Assembly (NCBI RefSeq): GCF_947497935.1
Contig: NZ_CANMIO010000025.1
Location: 1 to 46,234, forward strand
Direction of reading: 5' to 3'
DNA: 46,234 nucleotides
Source: an uncultured Shewanella sp.
GTDB lineage: Bacteria; Pseudomonadota; Gammaproteobacteria; Enterobacterales; Shewanellaceae
The position numbers and the translations under genes are program-made. Under the pieces are notes generated by a model, which was not told the origin of the DNA, did no database searches, and was given only the letters and a program-made list of their open reading frames with translations. Position 1 is the first letter of the stretch. Each line of letters opens with the position of its first letter. Below are positions 1-7,069 of this stretch, one piece after another.

Positions 1-935
1 TATTCGGTGTTTGGCGTGCCTTGTACACTCCAAGTTTCACCGTCGTTGAGGTCAACATCGTCGGCGTTAAACTGTCCGGAAACGCTATCGATACCTGCGA
101 CAGGGGTGTTACCTTCACCATTGATATCAACCACCCCGGCTTCTTTCACCATGCCCGCGTCTGCGCCTTGGGCAAAAGACAGTACAGGAATATCGTTGGT
201 ACCCGTGAGAGTAATGGTCACGTCTTGATCTGCATAGGCGCCATAATCATCCGTCACGCGAACCGTGTAAGTGAGGACGACGACTTGGCCTTCAAACAGA
301 CTGTCGGCTAAGTCATTATCAAGGGTATAGGTCCATAGGCCGTTGTTATCAACTGAGAACAGTCCATATTCGGTGTTTGGCGTGCCTTGTACACTCCAAG
401 TTTCACCGTCGTTGAGGTCAACATCGTCGGCGATAAACTGTCCGGAAACGCTATCGATGCCTGCGACAGGGGTGTTACCTTCACCATTGATATCAACCAC
501 TCCGGCTTCTTTTACCATGCCCGCGTCTGCACCTTGGGCAAAAGACAGTACAGGAATATCGTTGGTACCCGTGAGAGTAATGGTCACGTCTTGCTCTGCA
601 TAGGCGCCGTAATCATCCGTCACGCGCACCGTGTAAGTGAGGACGACGACTTGGCCTTCAAACAGGCTATTGGCTAAGTCATTATCTAGGGTATAGGTCC
701 ATAGGCCGTTGTTATCAACTGAGAACTGTCCATATTCGGTGTTTGGGGTACCTTGTACACTCCAAGTTTCACCGTCGTTGAGGTCAACATCGTCGGCGTT
801 AAACTGTCCGGAAACGCTATCGATGCCTGCGAGAGGGGTGTTACCTTCACCATTGATATCAACCACTCCGGCTTCTTTTACCATGCCCGCGTCTGCGCCT
901 TGGGCAAAAGACAGTACAGGAATATCGTTGGTACC
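1..935 (-). repeat. Near-identical 366-bp tandem repeats coding for VCBS-like domains
   Basis: The unit is 366 bp (122 codons) and starts at a GGT-ACC (Gly-Thr) at 935. Copies occupy 935-570, 569-204 and 203-1, the last cut by the window edge. The first two copies differ at only five residues (Leu/Val, Asn/Ile, Gln/Leu, Asn/Asp and Glu/Asp), and the DNA is nearly identical too, including synonymous sites. The array therefore probably continues beyond the window. Such homogeneity points to recent duplication or gene conversion, and copy number may vary between strains or be collapsed in an assembly. Confidence 0.95.
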
Positions 936-2531
936 TGTAATGGTCACTGTGAACGTTTGAGTATCAGTTAAACCGAATTCATCAGTCACTGTTATGTTAA
1001 AGGTTTCAGTTGCTGTATCGCCATAAGCCAGGCTATTAGCGAATTCGTTATCTAAAGTGAATAGCCACTCACCGGTAGACTCGTTGAGAGTAAAGATACC
1101 GTATGGAGCTACAGGGTCATCATTTAACTGCCAGGTTAGCACTGCACCATTATCAATATCATCGGCGGTTAGTGTGCCGCTAGCATGTGGAATACCGTCA
1201 GTTACTATGTTTCCACCGACTAAAACACCCGCTTCAGTAACATTACCTAAGGCATCTTCAAACGATGTGGTGATCTCTGGGGCATCATTTTCACCTGATA
1301 TGGTGATAGTTAGCGTCTGGGTGACTGAGTCACCATCGCTATCCGTCAGTAGGTAGTCAAATGATTCGATAAGCTGTTCACCGAGAGCGAGTGATTGAAG
1401 CTCAGGTAATTGATTGTTTAATTGATAACTATAACTACCATCAGACGCAATGATTAATGAGCCATAAACACCTGATATTGCGGTGTTACCAGCAATGTCG
1501 TTGCTACTATTCTCACTATTAGTTATTTGAGTTACGGCAGCTAAGTCGGCACCGAGAGTATCGTTATCCAGCACATTCCCGACTACGCCATCAAGGTCAT
1601 TCTGACTAGTCGAATTGCTATCATCTAAGCCGAACGGCGCGTCATCTACAATGTTTGCTGTGACTAGGGTTGTTGTTTGCACGCCCTGATTGTCAGTGAG
1701 CTGTAATAAGAAAAGCTCGGATAACATATCTGAATCTGAATGGTCGAGTGTAGCTACTAAGTTATAGCTGTAGGTTAATACAGAGTCTATTGGGTCATAG
1801 CTGCTGAACGTTAGTACGCCATGTTGAGTAGTGATTGAAACTGGCCCCACAAAGTTACCGTTGGTAAAAACTTGTATGCCATTAATGACCAGTTCGTTGA
1901 TCCCTGCTTGGACATTAACAGAGACACTTCCAGTTTGTGATAGTTGTGAAGCTTGTGGATCAGAACCTTGATCTAAGTGTTTTTCAAACAGAGTCACCGC
2001 TCGTGCAGAGATGCGAGGCAATGCTAATTCGGTTAGGAATATAGGCAATTGTTCAGCTTGAGTTACATCTACCTGAACGAAGCCTGCTGTATCATGGCCA
2101 GCGTTTGCTAAAGTCTCGTCACCCGTACGGTTAACGGCAACATACTCTCCGCCTTCATTTCCGGTTTGAGCTGTTTCACCCGCTGCGGTATCGGGGAGGA
2201 TTTCGGTTGGGTCATCGCCACTCAGGATCTGAGCCTGTAACGCTTCAACTTCGGGGTCGACAGTTGGTTCGCTTGTTTGCAGAGGGTCATTAGTCATAGA
2301 TTCCATGACTAACTGGTCTTGAGTGACTGTACTGCCATCGATGTATTGTAAGGTGAAGGTGCTTCCCACAGAAAAGCTATAAGCCGTATTCTGCTTTAAA
2401 GTGTCACCCTGACTGAGGCTGATCTCTTCACCTTGGCTGTTTTTTGTATTTATAGAACCAGAAAGCTCGACAATAGTAGCGTCCTGCTTCGCGATAAATG
2501 TATCCATCATTAAGTGCTCTAACTGGCTCAT
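1..2531 (-). CDS. LapA/BpfA-type giant adhesin, N-terminal part (runs off left edge)
   Basis: An uninterrupted minus-strand frame runs from an ATG at 2531 to position 1 without a stop, giving about 843 residues of a longer protein. Residues 1-160 resemble the N-terminal retention module of LapA-type adhesins, which are exported by type I secretion and held in the outer membrane until the periplasmic protease LapG cuts them. The sequence DDPTEILPDTAAGE contains TAAG at residues 115-118 (2189-2178), matching the LapG site, and a GGEYVAVNRTG segment follows as in LapA. Next comes a linker with a divergent domain (about 320-430), a VCBS-like domain (about 430-532), then nearly identical 122-residue VCBS-like repeats from residue 533. 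Each domain ends in a GTND or GEND motif. The start is uncertain: AAGG abuts the ATG at 2531, while Met8 (2510) and Met9 (2507) are alternatives. The secretion signal and lapBCE/lapD/lapG genes would lie outside the window. Identity to BpfA itself is inferred. Confidence 0.85.
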   Translation of the reverse strand, partial: MSQLEHLMMDTFIAKQDATIVELSGSINTKNSQGEEISLSQGDTLKQNTAYSFSVGSTFTLQYIDGSTVTQDQLVMESMTNDPLQTSEPTVDPEVEALQAQILSGDDPTEILPDTAAGETAQTGNEGGEYVAVNRTGDETLANAGHDTAGFVQVDVTQAEQLPIFLTELALPRISARAVTLFEKHLDQGSDPQASQLSQTGSVSVNVQAGINELVINGIQVFTNGNFVGPVSITTQHGVLTFSSYDPIDSVLTYSYNLVATLDHSDSDMLSELFLLQLTDNQGVQTTTLVTANIVDDAPFGLDDSNSTSQNDLDGVVGNVLDNDTLGADLAAVTQITNSENSSNDIAGNTAISGVYGSLIIASDGSYSYQLNNQLPELQSLALGEQLIESFDYLLTDSDGDSVTQTLTITISGENDAPEITTSFEDALGNVTEAGVLVGGNIVTDGIPHASGTLTADDIDNGAVLTWQLNDDPVAPYGIFTLNESTGEWLFTLDNEFANSLAYGDTATETFNITVTDEFGLTDTQTFTVTITGTNDIPVLSFAQGADAGMVKEAGVVDINGEGNTPLAGIDSVSGQFNADDVDLNDGETWSVQGTPNTEYGQFSVDNNGLWTYTLDNDLANSLFEGQVVVLTYTVRVTDDYGAYAEQDVTITLTGTNDIPVLSFAQGADAGMVKEAGVVDINGEGNTPVAGIDSVSGQFIADDVDLNDGETWSVQGTPNTEYGLFSVDNNGLWTYTLDNDLADSLFEGQVVVLTYTVRVTDDYGAYADQDVTITLTGTNDIPVLSFAQGADAGMVKEAGVVDINGEGNTPVAGIDSVSGQFNADDVDLNDGETWSVQGTPNTE

Positions 2532-2744
2532 CCTTGAGTTAAATTGGAGGGTTATCAATACTTAATTAGTCATTATTCTTATATCGACAGTATAAATTCT
2601 GTACTGGTATGTGCCGTTGTCAAATCAAGGGAAGTCAAGTCTGGACTGGGATAATTAATGTCAAATACTGATAGGACAAGGAAAGTTTTTTTTATCAGGT
2701 AGTTAGAGTAAGCGTAGTAACACAGCTGATATCGCTAAATAAAA

Positions 2745-2769
2745 AAAGGCCGCATAAATAGCGGCCTTT
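2745..2769 (-). terminator. Rho-independent terminator of the hem operon
   Basis: The stem AAAGGCCGC / GCGGCCTTT has a 7-nt loop and is followed on the minus strand by a run of T residues. It lies 20 bp after the hemY stop and separates the heme operon from the adhesin gene. The remaining spacer, 2532-2744, shows no promoter I would defend. Confidence 0.9.
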
Positions 2770-2789
2770 AGTTAAAAAAGGTATAAAGA

Positions 2790-3959
2790 CTAAATTAGTT
2801 TCGCCGCATTACGTCTGGTTTGCAGCGCTCTGTTGAGTTCACCTAAGTGTTCCTGGGCATCTGCGAGAGCATGCAAGCTATCTTTGTCATCTTGCAGGTA
2901 ACAGGCTTTTTGCCACCAAATTTTAGCTTGGTGATAATCATGATTTTGCTGATACAGCTTAGCTAAGCAAGTTTGATAGTCGACGTTATTTTCAAATTGA
3001 GTTTCTAAGGCGAGTAGCTGCTTTTTAGCTTCTACATCTGTTGGTTCTAGCACTTCCGCTAGCGCCTTAAAAATGGATGGTGCGACAGTAGTTTTTACTT
3101 GCTTAAGTAACATCTTCACCGCTTCAGCTTTACGTTCGAAACGGCTCAATCCAATAGCATATTGTGCAATATATTCTGCTTGTTTTCTTTCTGCTCGAGA
3201 TAGCCAGTGCCAGCACTTTTCTAGCTCTTGCTCATTAGCTTTACTTGCCTCAGTTAGTAGCGCCATATTGGTTTTTAGCGACAAGGCTTGGAAGGCGTCG
3301 TCGGTCAAAATATGTTTTTTACTCACGATAGGTAGTAGTAACTTTAGGGCTTGCCAATCTTGTTGCGCCTGATAAAGCTCGATGGCTAACTTGAGTACAG
3401 GTAACTTGCTCTTACTCGTCGGATTAAGCTTATCTAACTCTTCTCTCGCGGCGACTAAGTCACCTTGTTGCAATAAATAACGAGTACGAGTGGTTCGCAC
3501 CGCTTTGACGGCTAGTGGTTCTAGTTGCGCCTTAGCTAGGTATTCATCTCGGGCTTTCGCGTTATTCTGATGGTGCGCGGCTCGAGCAGCAGCGAGTAGG
3601 TTAAGAGCAGGGATTTCACCTTTCTCGGCGCCTTTAGCCATGGCCTTTTCGGCTGCCAGCCAGTCTTCTTCCGCTAGCGCTAGTGCACCAAGCAGGGTGT
3701 GTTTTCTTGCCGCTTTTTTACGCCACCTTTCTGGAAGATAGCGGCTACTGAGTATCATGTTCAATAACCAAACAACAACGAACTCAACTAACTGCAATAA
3801 GCTGTAAAAGATGATCAGTGCAATGACGGCGAAAACTATACTGGTTTCAACTTGGTAGTCGCCGATCGCTAGATAAAGGTAGCCCTTGCTGCCGACAAGA
3901 AAAGGACTAATGCACAGCCCTAATAAGATAATAACAAGATAGACGAGCGCTCTAACCAT
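2790..3959 (-). CDS. hemY: HemY, heme-biosynthesis-associated TPR membrane protein
   Basis: This 389-residue inner-membrane protein belongs to the HemY family found in hem operons of gammaproteobacteria. Two hydrophobic segments (about residues 4-22 and 38-68) anchor it. The rest is a long alpha-helical tetratricopeptide-like region rich in Ala, Leu, Lys and Gln, with TPR-like pairs such as LAKLYQQNHDYHQAKIWWQK near the C-terminus. In other bacteria it is cotranscribed with hemCD and thought to scaffold or regulate late tetrapyrrole steps; no catalytic residues are known. Its ATG overlaps the hemX stop by one base (TAATG), implying translational coupling. It should not be confused with the protoporphyrinogen oxidase that is also called HemY in Gram-positive bacteria. 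Confidence 0.93.
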   Translation of the reverse strand: MVRALVYLVIILLGLCISPFLVGSKGYLYLAIGDYQVETSIVFAVIALIIFYSLLQLVEFVVVWLLNMILSSRYLPERWRKKAARKHTLLGALALAEEDWLAAEKAMAKGAEKGEIPALNLLAAARAAHHQNNAKARDEYLAKAQLEPLAVKAVRTTRTRYLLQQGDLVAAREELDKLNPTSKSKLPVLKLAIELYQAQQDWQALKLLLPIVSKKHILTDDAFQALSLKTNMALLTEASKANEQELEKCWHWLSRAERKQAEYIAQYAIGLSRFERKAEAVKMLLKQVKTTVAPSIFKALAEVLEPTDVEAKKQLLALETQFENNVDYQTCLAKLYQQNHDYHQAKIWWQKACYLQDDKDSLHALADAQEHLGELNRALQTRRNAAKLI

Positions 3960-5134
3960 TACTGCGTCTCCTCTGTCATCAAGTTACCGTAAGTGACTAA
4001 TTGATTAAGCAGGTTAGAGGCCTCGAAGTGTTCAATACTGGTCGTTTGGATCTTCAGTGTCTCTAAAGCATCTAAGGTGGCAAGCGTATCAATGGTTTGC
4101 TGATCTTTCAGATCGAAGTATTGAAAAATCCATTTTCTCGCAAGCTTGATTGAGTTGCGATAATTAACCTGATCTTGACGATACAGGGCAAGTTGGGCTT
4201 GGAGTAGTTTATTGCGAGTATTCTCGACTAAATACCACTGTTGGTCTGGCTCAAGCAGTGGCGCCGCATCTGTGGTGCGCTTTCTAACAATAACGAAGTC
4301 ATCAATTAGAGCCTGCCAAGATTTTGCTAGGTTAGATTGCCAATCATCGAGTGAATGGCTGACCTCTGTATCGGCGAGTTCATCGGCCGAAAAGTGAGTC
4401 TCTGCACGGTTTAATGGTAGCTTTTCTAACCCATCTATGATGGTGTCTAAGGTCAACACAGTGCCCGATATATCAGTATTCTTTACCGTAGCTACGGCGG
4501 CAATATCTTTCGATAGGGCCTTTCGCAGCGGCATCAAAGAGGGATCGCGCATCGACTTAATACGCTCATCGGCCGCTCTTAATAAGCTAGTTGCAGTGCT
4601 TGGATCTTTCTCAAGCCAGAGTTTCTGTCCTGCCAGTCTGACTAGGTACTTAGCTTCTTCTGCGCGCCAATGGTTTGGATTGCGCTGGGCGATAATCGAT
4701 ACGCGCTCTTCAAGCTGAGTTTGCTGATCCAGTGTCTGTGCCATAGTTAAATCGACGCTAGATTTAAATTGGTTCTGTTGCTGTTCTAAGAAAGCAATAC
4801 GTTGATTTGGCTCAACGAGTACCGTTTGTAATTTTTGCTCTAGTTCTTGCTTCAGCTCGGCTGTTTCGGCTTGCTGTGTCTGTAGTTGTTGATAGAAGTA
4901 ATATCCGCCAGCCGTAGCTGCAAAAGTCAGTAACAGTAATAAGAATAGGGTAAAGATAACTCCCCAAGGCGCAGGTTTGCTTTGAGTGGGTTGTGATTGC
5001 GCAGTGTTTTCATTAGCGCGAGTGCCTTCATTAGGCAGACTTTGGGGCTCTGACTGAGTGTCGTTAACTGGCTGCGCCACAGTTTGCTCAGTTGTTGGCT
5101 CTGAAGCGCTGGCGTCAGTGTTCTTGGTTTCCAT
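3959..5134 (-). CDS. hemX: HemX, uroporphyrinogen-III C-methyltransferase-like membrane protein
   Basis: This protein has 391 residues. An acidic, Gln/Thr/Pro-rich cytoplasmic N-terminus (about 1-55) precedes one transmembrane segment (about 56-78), then a long Gln/Glu-rich coiled coil (about 80-145) and a helical C-terminal domain containing the NPNHWRAEEAKYLVRLAGQK segment typical of HemX. The family is annotated as a C-methyltransferase-like protein but lacks a SAM-binding fold, so catalysis is doubtful. It sits between hemD and hemY in the usual order, 65 bp after hemD, and probably acts as a membrane scaffold for the pathway. Confidence 0.93.
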   Translation of the reverse strand: METKNTDASASEPTTEQTVAQPVNDTQSEPQSLPNEGTRANENTAQSQPTQSKPAPWGVIFTLFLLLLLTFAATAGGYYFYQQLQTQQAETAELKQELEQKLQTVLVEPNQRIAFLEQQQNQFKSSVDLTMAQTLDQQTQLEERVSIIAQRNPNHWRAEEAKYLVRLAGQKLWLEKDPSTATSLLRAADERIKSMRDPSLMPLRKALSKDIAAVATVKNTDISGTVLTLDTIIDGLEKLPLNRAETHFSADELADTEVSHSLDDWQSNLAKSWQALIDDFVIVRKRTTDAAPLLEPDQQWYLVENTRNKLLQAQLALYRQDQVNYRNSIKLARKWIFQYFDLKDQQTIDTLATLDALETLKIQTTSIEHFEASNLLNQLVTYGNLMTEETQ

Positions 5135-5199
5135 TAAACAGTCCTTGAAAGCTATGATGCTGCAGTAATAGCGAGTATTAACTTAAGTCAAGCTGCGAA

Positions 5200-5931
5200 C
5201 TACTTTAAAGATAACGCAGCCAGCATGGCATTAGTGTTAGCGGCGCTAGCATTGCTGACATGTGCAAGGCCATAAGCCTTTGCCTTTTCATATACTCGGG
5301 GGCTAGGAACTATGATATGACAAGTTTGCAGCCAAGCAAATAGCTCTTTTGGCACTGTTTTAACTAGGTTATCGAGTATTTCGCCACTGGTAATGATAAT
5401 AGTGTTAATGCCGAAGCTTTGCCATTGTAAGCAAAGGTCTGCAGCATCAAGCGTTGGGCAGCCACGTTTATAGACTTCCCAATAGCTAAGCAAGGCATTT
5501 CTGTTGATTAGCTCGGTGGCTAAATCTTCTCTGCCGCCTTGACCGCGGACGATAATAATTTGCTTACCTGCAACATCTGTCAGTGAGGGAAGGGTGAGTA
5601 AACCTTCGGTTTGTTGGCAGTCTTCAGGCGCTTTCTGGGCATCAATACCAAGTTGTTTTAACGCGGTATGAGTGGCATCGCCAACGGCAAAATATTGTGC
5701 GGAACTAGGCCATTGGTTATCGATTGCTTGCGAGGCAAAAGCAACGGCATTGGTGCTGATAAAAATGATAACGTCTGCTCGATTAAGCAGTGTATCTATT
5801 TGATTAGCATCAAGATTTGAAGTTGGTTGAACGTTAAGTAGGGGCGTGATGAAGTAAGAGACGTTGCGCTGAGTCAACGCCTCTGCCATCAACTGATTGC
5901 GCCCTTCTGGGCGCGTCAGTAAGACTCTCAT
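5200..5931 (-). CDS. hemD: Uroporphyrinogen-III synthase
   Basis: HemD (EC 4.2.1.75, 243 residues) cyclises hydroxymethylbilane to uroporphyrinogen III with inversion of ring D. The N-terminal LLTRPEGRNQ segment and the internal FISTNAVAFA and YFAVGDATHTALKQLG segments are typical of this fast-evolving family. The length is normal (E. coli about 246). It starts 7 bp after the hemC stop, so the two consecutive enzymes are expressed together in the cytoplasm. Confidence 0.94.
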   Translation of the reverse strand: MRVLLTRPEGRNQLMAEALTQRNVSYFITPLLNVQPTSNLDANQIDTLLNRADVIIFISTNAVAFASQAIDNQWPSSAQYFAVGDATHTALKQLGIDAQKAPEDCQQTEGLLTLPSLTDVAGKQIIIVRGQGGREDLATELINRNALLSYWEVYKRGCPTLDAADLCLQWQSFGINTIIITSGEILDNLVKTVPKELFAWLQTCHIIVPSPRVYEKAKAYGLAHVSNASAANTNAMLAALSLK

Positions 5932-5938
5932 CTAGGTG

Positions 5939-6871
5939 TTACGCGTTCGCGTAAACAGCGTCAAGAATGGTTTTAGCACCCTTGCTCAGTAGTTCTTCTG
6001 CTAGTGCAACACCTAGCTTCTCTGCATCAGCAGTGCTACCAGAGGTTGTGCCAGTGATGATTTGGCTACCATCTGGGTTACCCACTAAACCACGAAGGTT
6101 TAATGTGTCGCCGTCGATTTCAGCGTAGGCGCCGATAGGTACCTGACAACCACCTTCAAGGCGGGTATTCATTGCACGTTCTGCGATAACACGCATACGC
6201 GTTTCAGCGTGCTCAAGCGGTGCAAGCAGTGCCTTAACGCGAGCGTCATCAGTACGACACTCAATACCCACAGCACCTTGGCCGTTTGCTGGTAGTGATT
6301 GCTCTGCTGAGATAAAGCTGGCGATTCTTTCTTCTAGCTTAAGACGCTTAAGGCCCGCAGCTGCAAGGATAATCGCGTCATAGTTGCCAGCATCTAGTTT
6401 TGCTAGACGAGTACCCACGTTACCACGTAGATCTTTGATGACTAGATCTGGACGCGCAGCGCGAATTTGGCACTGGCGACGTAGGCTTGAAGTACCGACG
6501 ACTGCGCCTTGTGGTAGATCTTCGATTGTCTTATAGGTGTTTGATACAAATGCGTCACGTGGATCTTCACGTTCACAAATCACTTCAAGACCTAGACCTT
6601 CAGGGAACTCTACAGGGACATCTTTCATCGAGTGAACTGCGATGTCTGCTTGGCCTTCTAGCATTGCCACTTCAAGTTCTTTAACGAACAAGCCTTTACC
6701 ACCCACTTTGGCAAGTGGAGTATCTAAGATGATGTCACCTTTAGTGCTCATTGGTAGCAATTCTACAGTGAGGCCTTCATGGATTCTTTCCAGTTCAGCT
6801 TTCACAAATTCGGCTTGCCACATGGCAAGAGGGCTCTTACGTGTTGCGATACGGATCAGGTTGTGAGACAT
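5939..6871 (-). CDS. hemC: Porphobilinogen deaminase (hydroxymethylbilane synthase)
   Basis: HemC (EC 2.5.1.61, 310 residues) joins four porphobilinogen molecules into hydroxymethylbilane. The dipyrromethane cofactor attaches to Cys242 in LEGGCQVPIGA, and the catalytic aspartate is Asp84 in HSMKDVP; both have the E. coli numbering. The N-terminal RIATRKSPLAMWQA is also characteristic. It is the first gene of the hemCDXY operon and is divergent from cyaA, an arrangement shared with E. coli. The start ATG at 6871 fits family length, although its ribosome binding site is weak. Confidence 0.97.
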   Translation of the reverse strand: MSHNLIRIATRKSPLAMWQAEFVKAELERIHEGLTVELLPMSTKGDIILDTPLAKVGGKGLFVKELEVAMLEGQADIAVHSMKDVPVEFPEGLGLEVICEREDPRDAFVSNTYKTIEDLPQGAVVGTSSLRRQCQIRAARPDLVIKDLRGNVGTRLAKLDAGNYDAIILAAAGLKRLKLEERIASFISAEQSLPANGQGAVGIECRTDDARVKALLAPLEHAETRMRVIAERAMNTRLEGGCQVPIGAYAEIDGDTLNLRGLVGNPDGSQIITGTTSGSTADAEKLGVALAEELLSKGAKTILDAVYANA

Positions 6872-6982
6872 GCTCGATATTCCATCTTAGAACTTATTTG
6901 CTTCAATGCTAACACTGCCCGATTACAGATGTAACGCTCTGCTTTTGATTCTTTGAAGTTCACCCTGTTCTAAATCACGAAA

Positions 6983-7004
6983 AAGTGTGATCTTGATCGC
7001 ATTT
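6983..7004. promoter_or_regulatory. CRP-cAMP binding site between hemC and cyaA
   Basis: The core TGTGATCTTGATCGCA (6986-7001) matches TGTGA-N6-TCACA at nine of ten core positions, and the flanks are AAG and TTT. A possible cyaA -10 (TATACA, 7028-7033) lies just downstream with a poor -35 (TTGCTG, 7007-7012). In E. coli, CRP-cAMP represses cyaA, so this is probably a feedback site. It could also act on the divergent hemC promoter. The rest of 6872-7069 holds nothing else I can name. Confidence 0.8.
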
Positions 7005-7069
7005 ACTTGCTGTAGATAGCTTTGCCGTATACATTAGGGGGGAGTTATATATTCCTAAGGTGGAATAAA

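Noticed and set aside
1..935. Tandem repeats as a CRISPR array
   Set aside because: The unit is 366 bp, fully coding and without spacers.
7..1356. Several plus-strand open frames of 70-100 codons repeated every 366 bp
   Set aside because: They are antisense to the adhesin repeats; the minus-strand frame is continuous and gives recognisable VCBS-like domains.
2532..2744. Promoter for the adhesin from TTGACA- and TATACT-like hexamers
   Set aside because: The hexamers are 23 bp apart and no better pair was found, so it is not listed as a feature.
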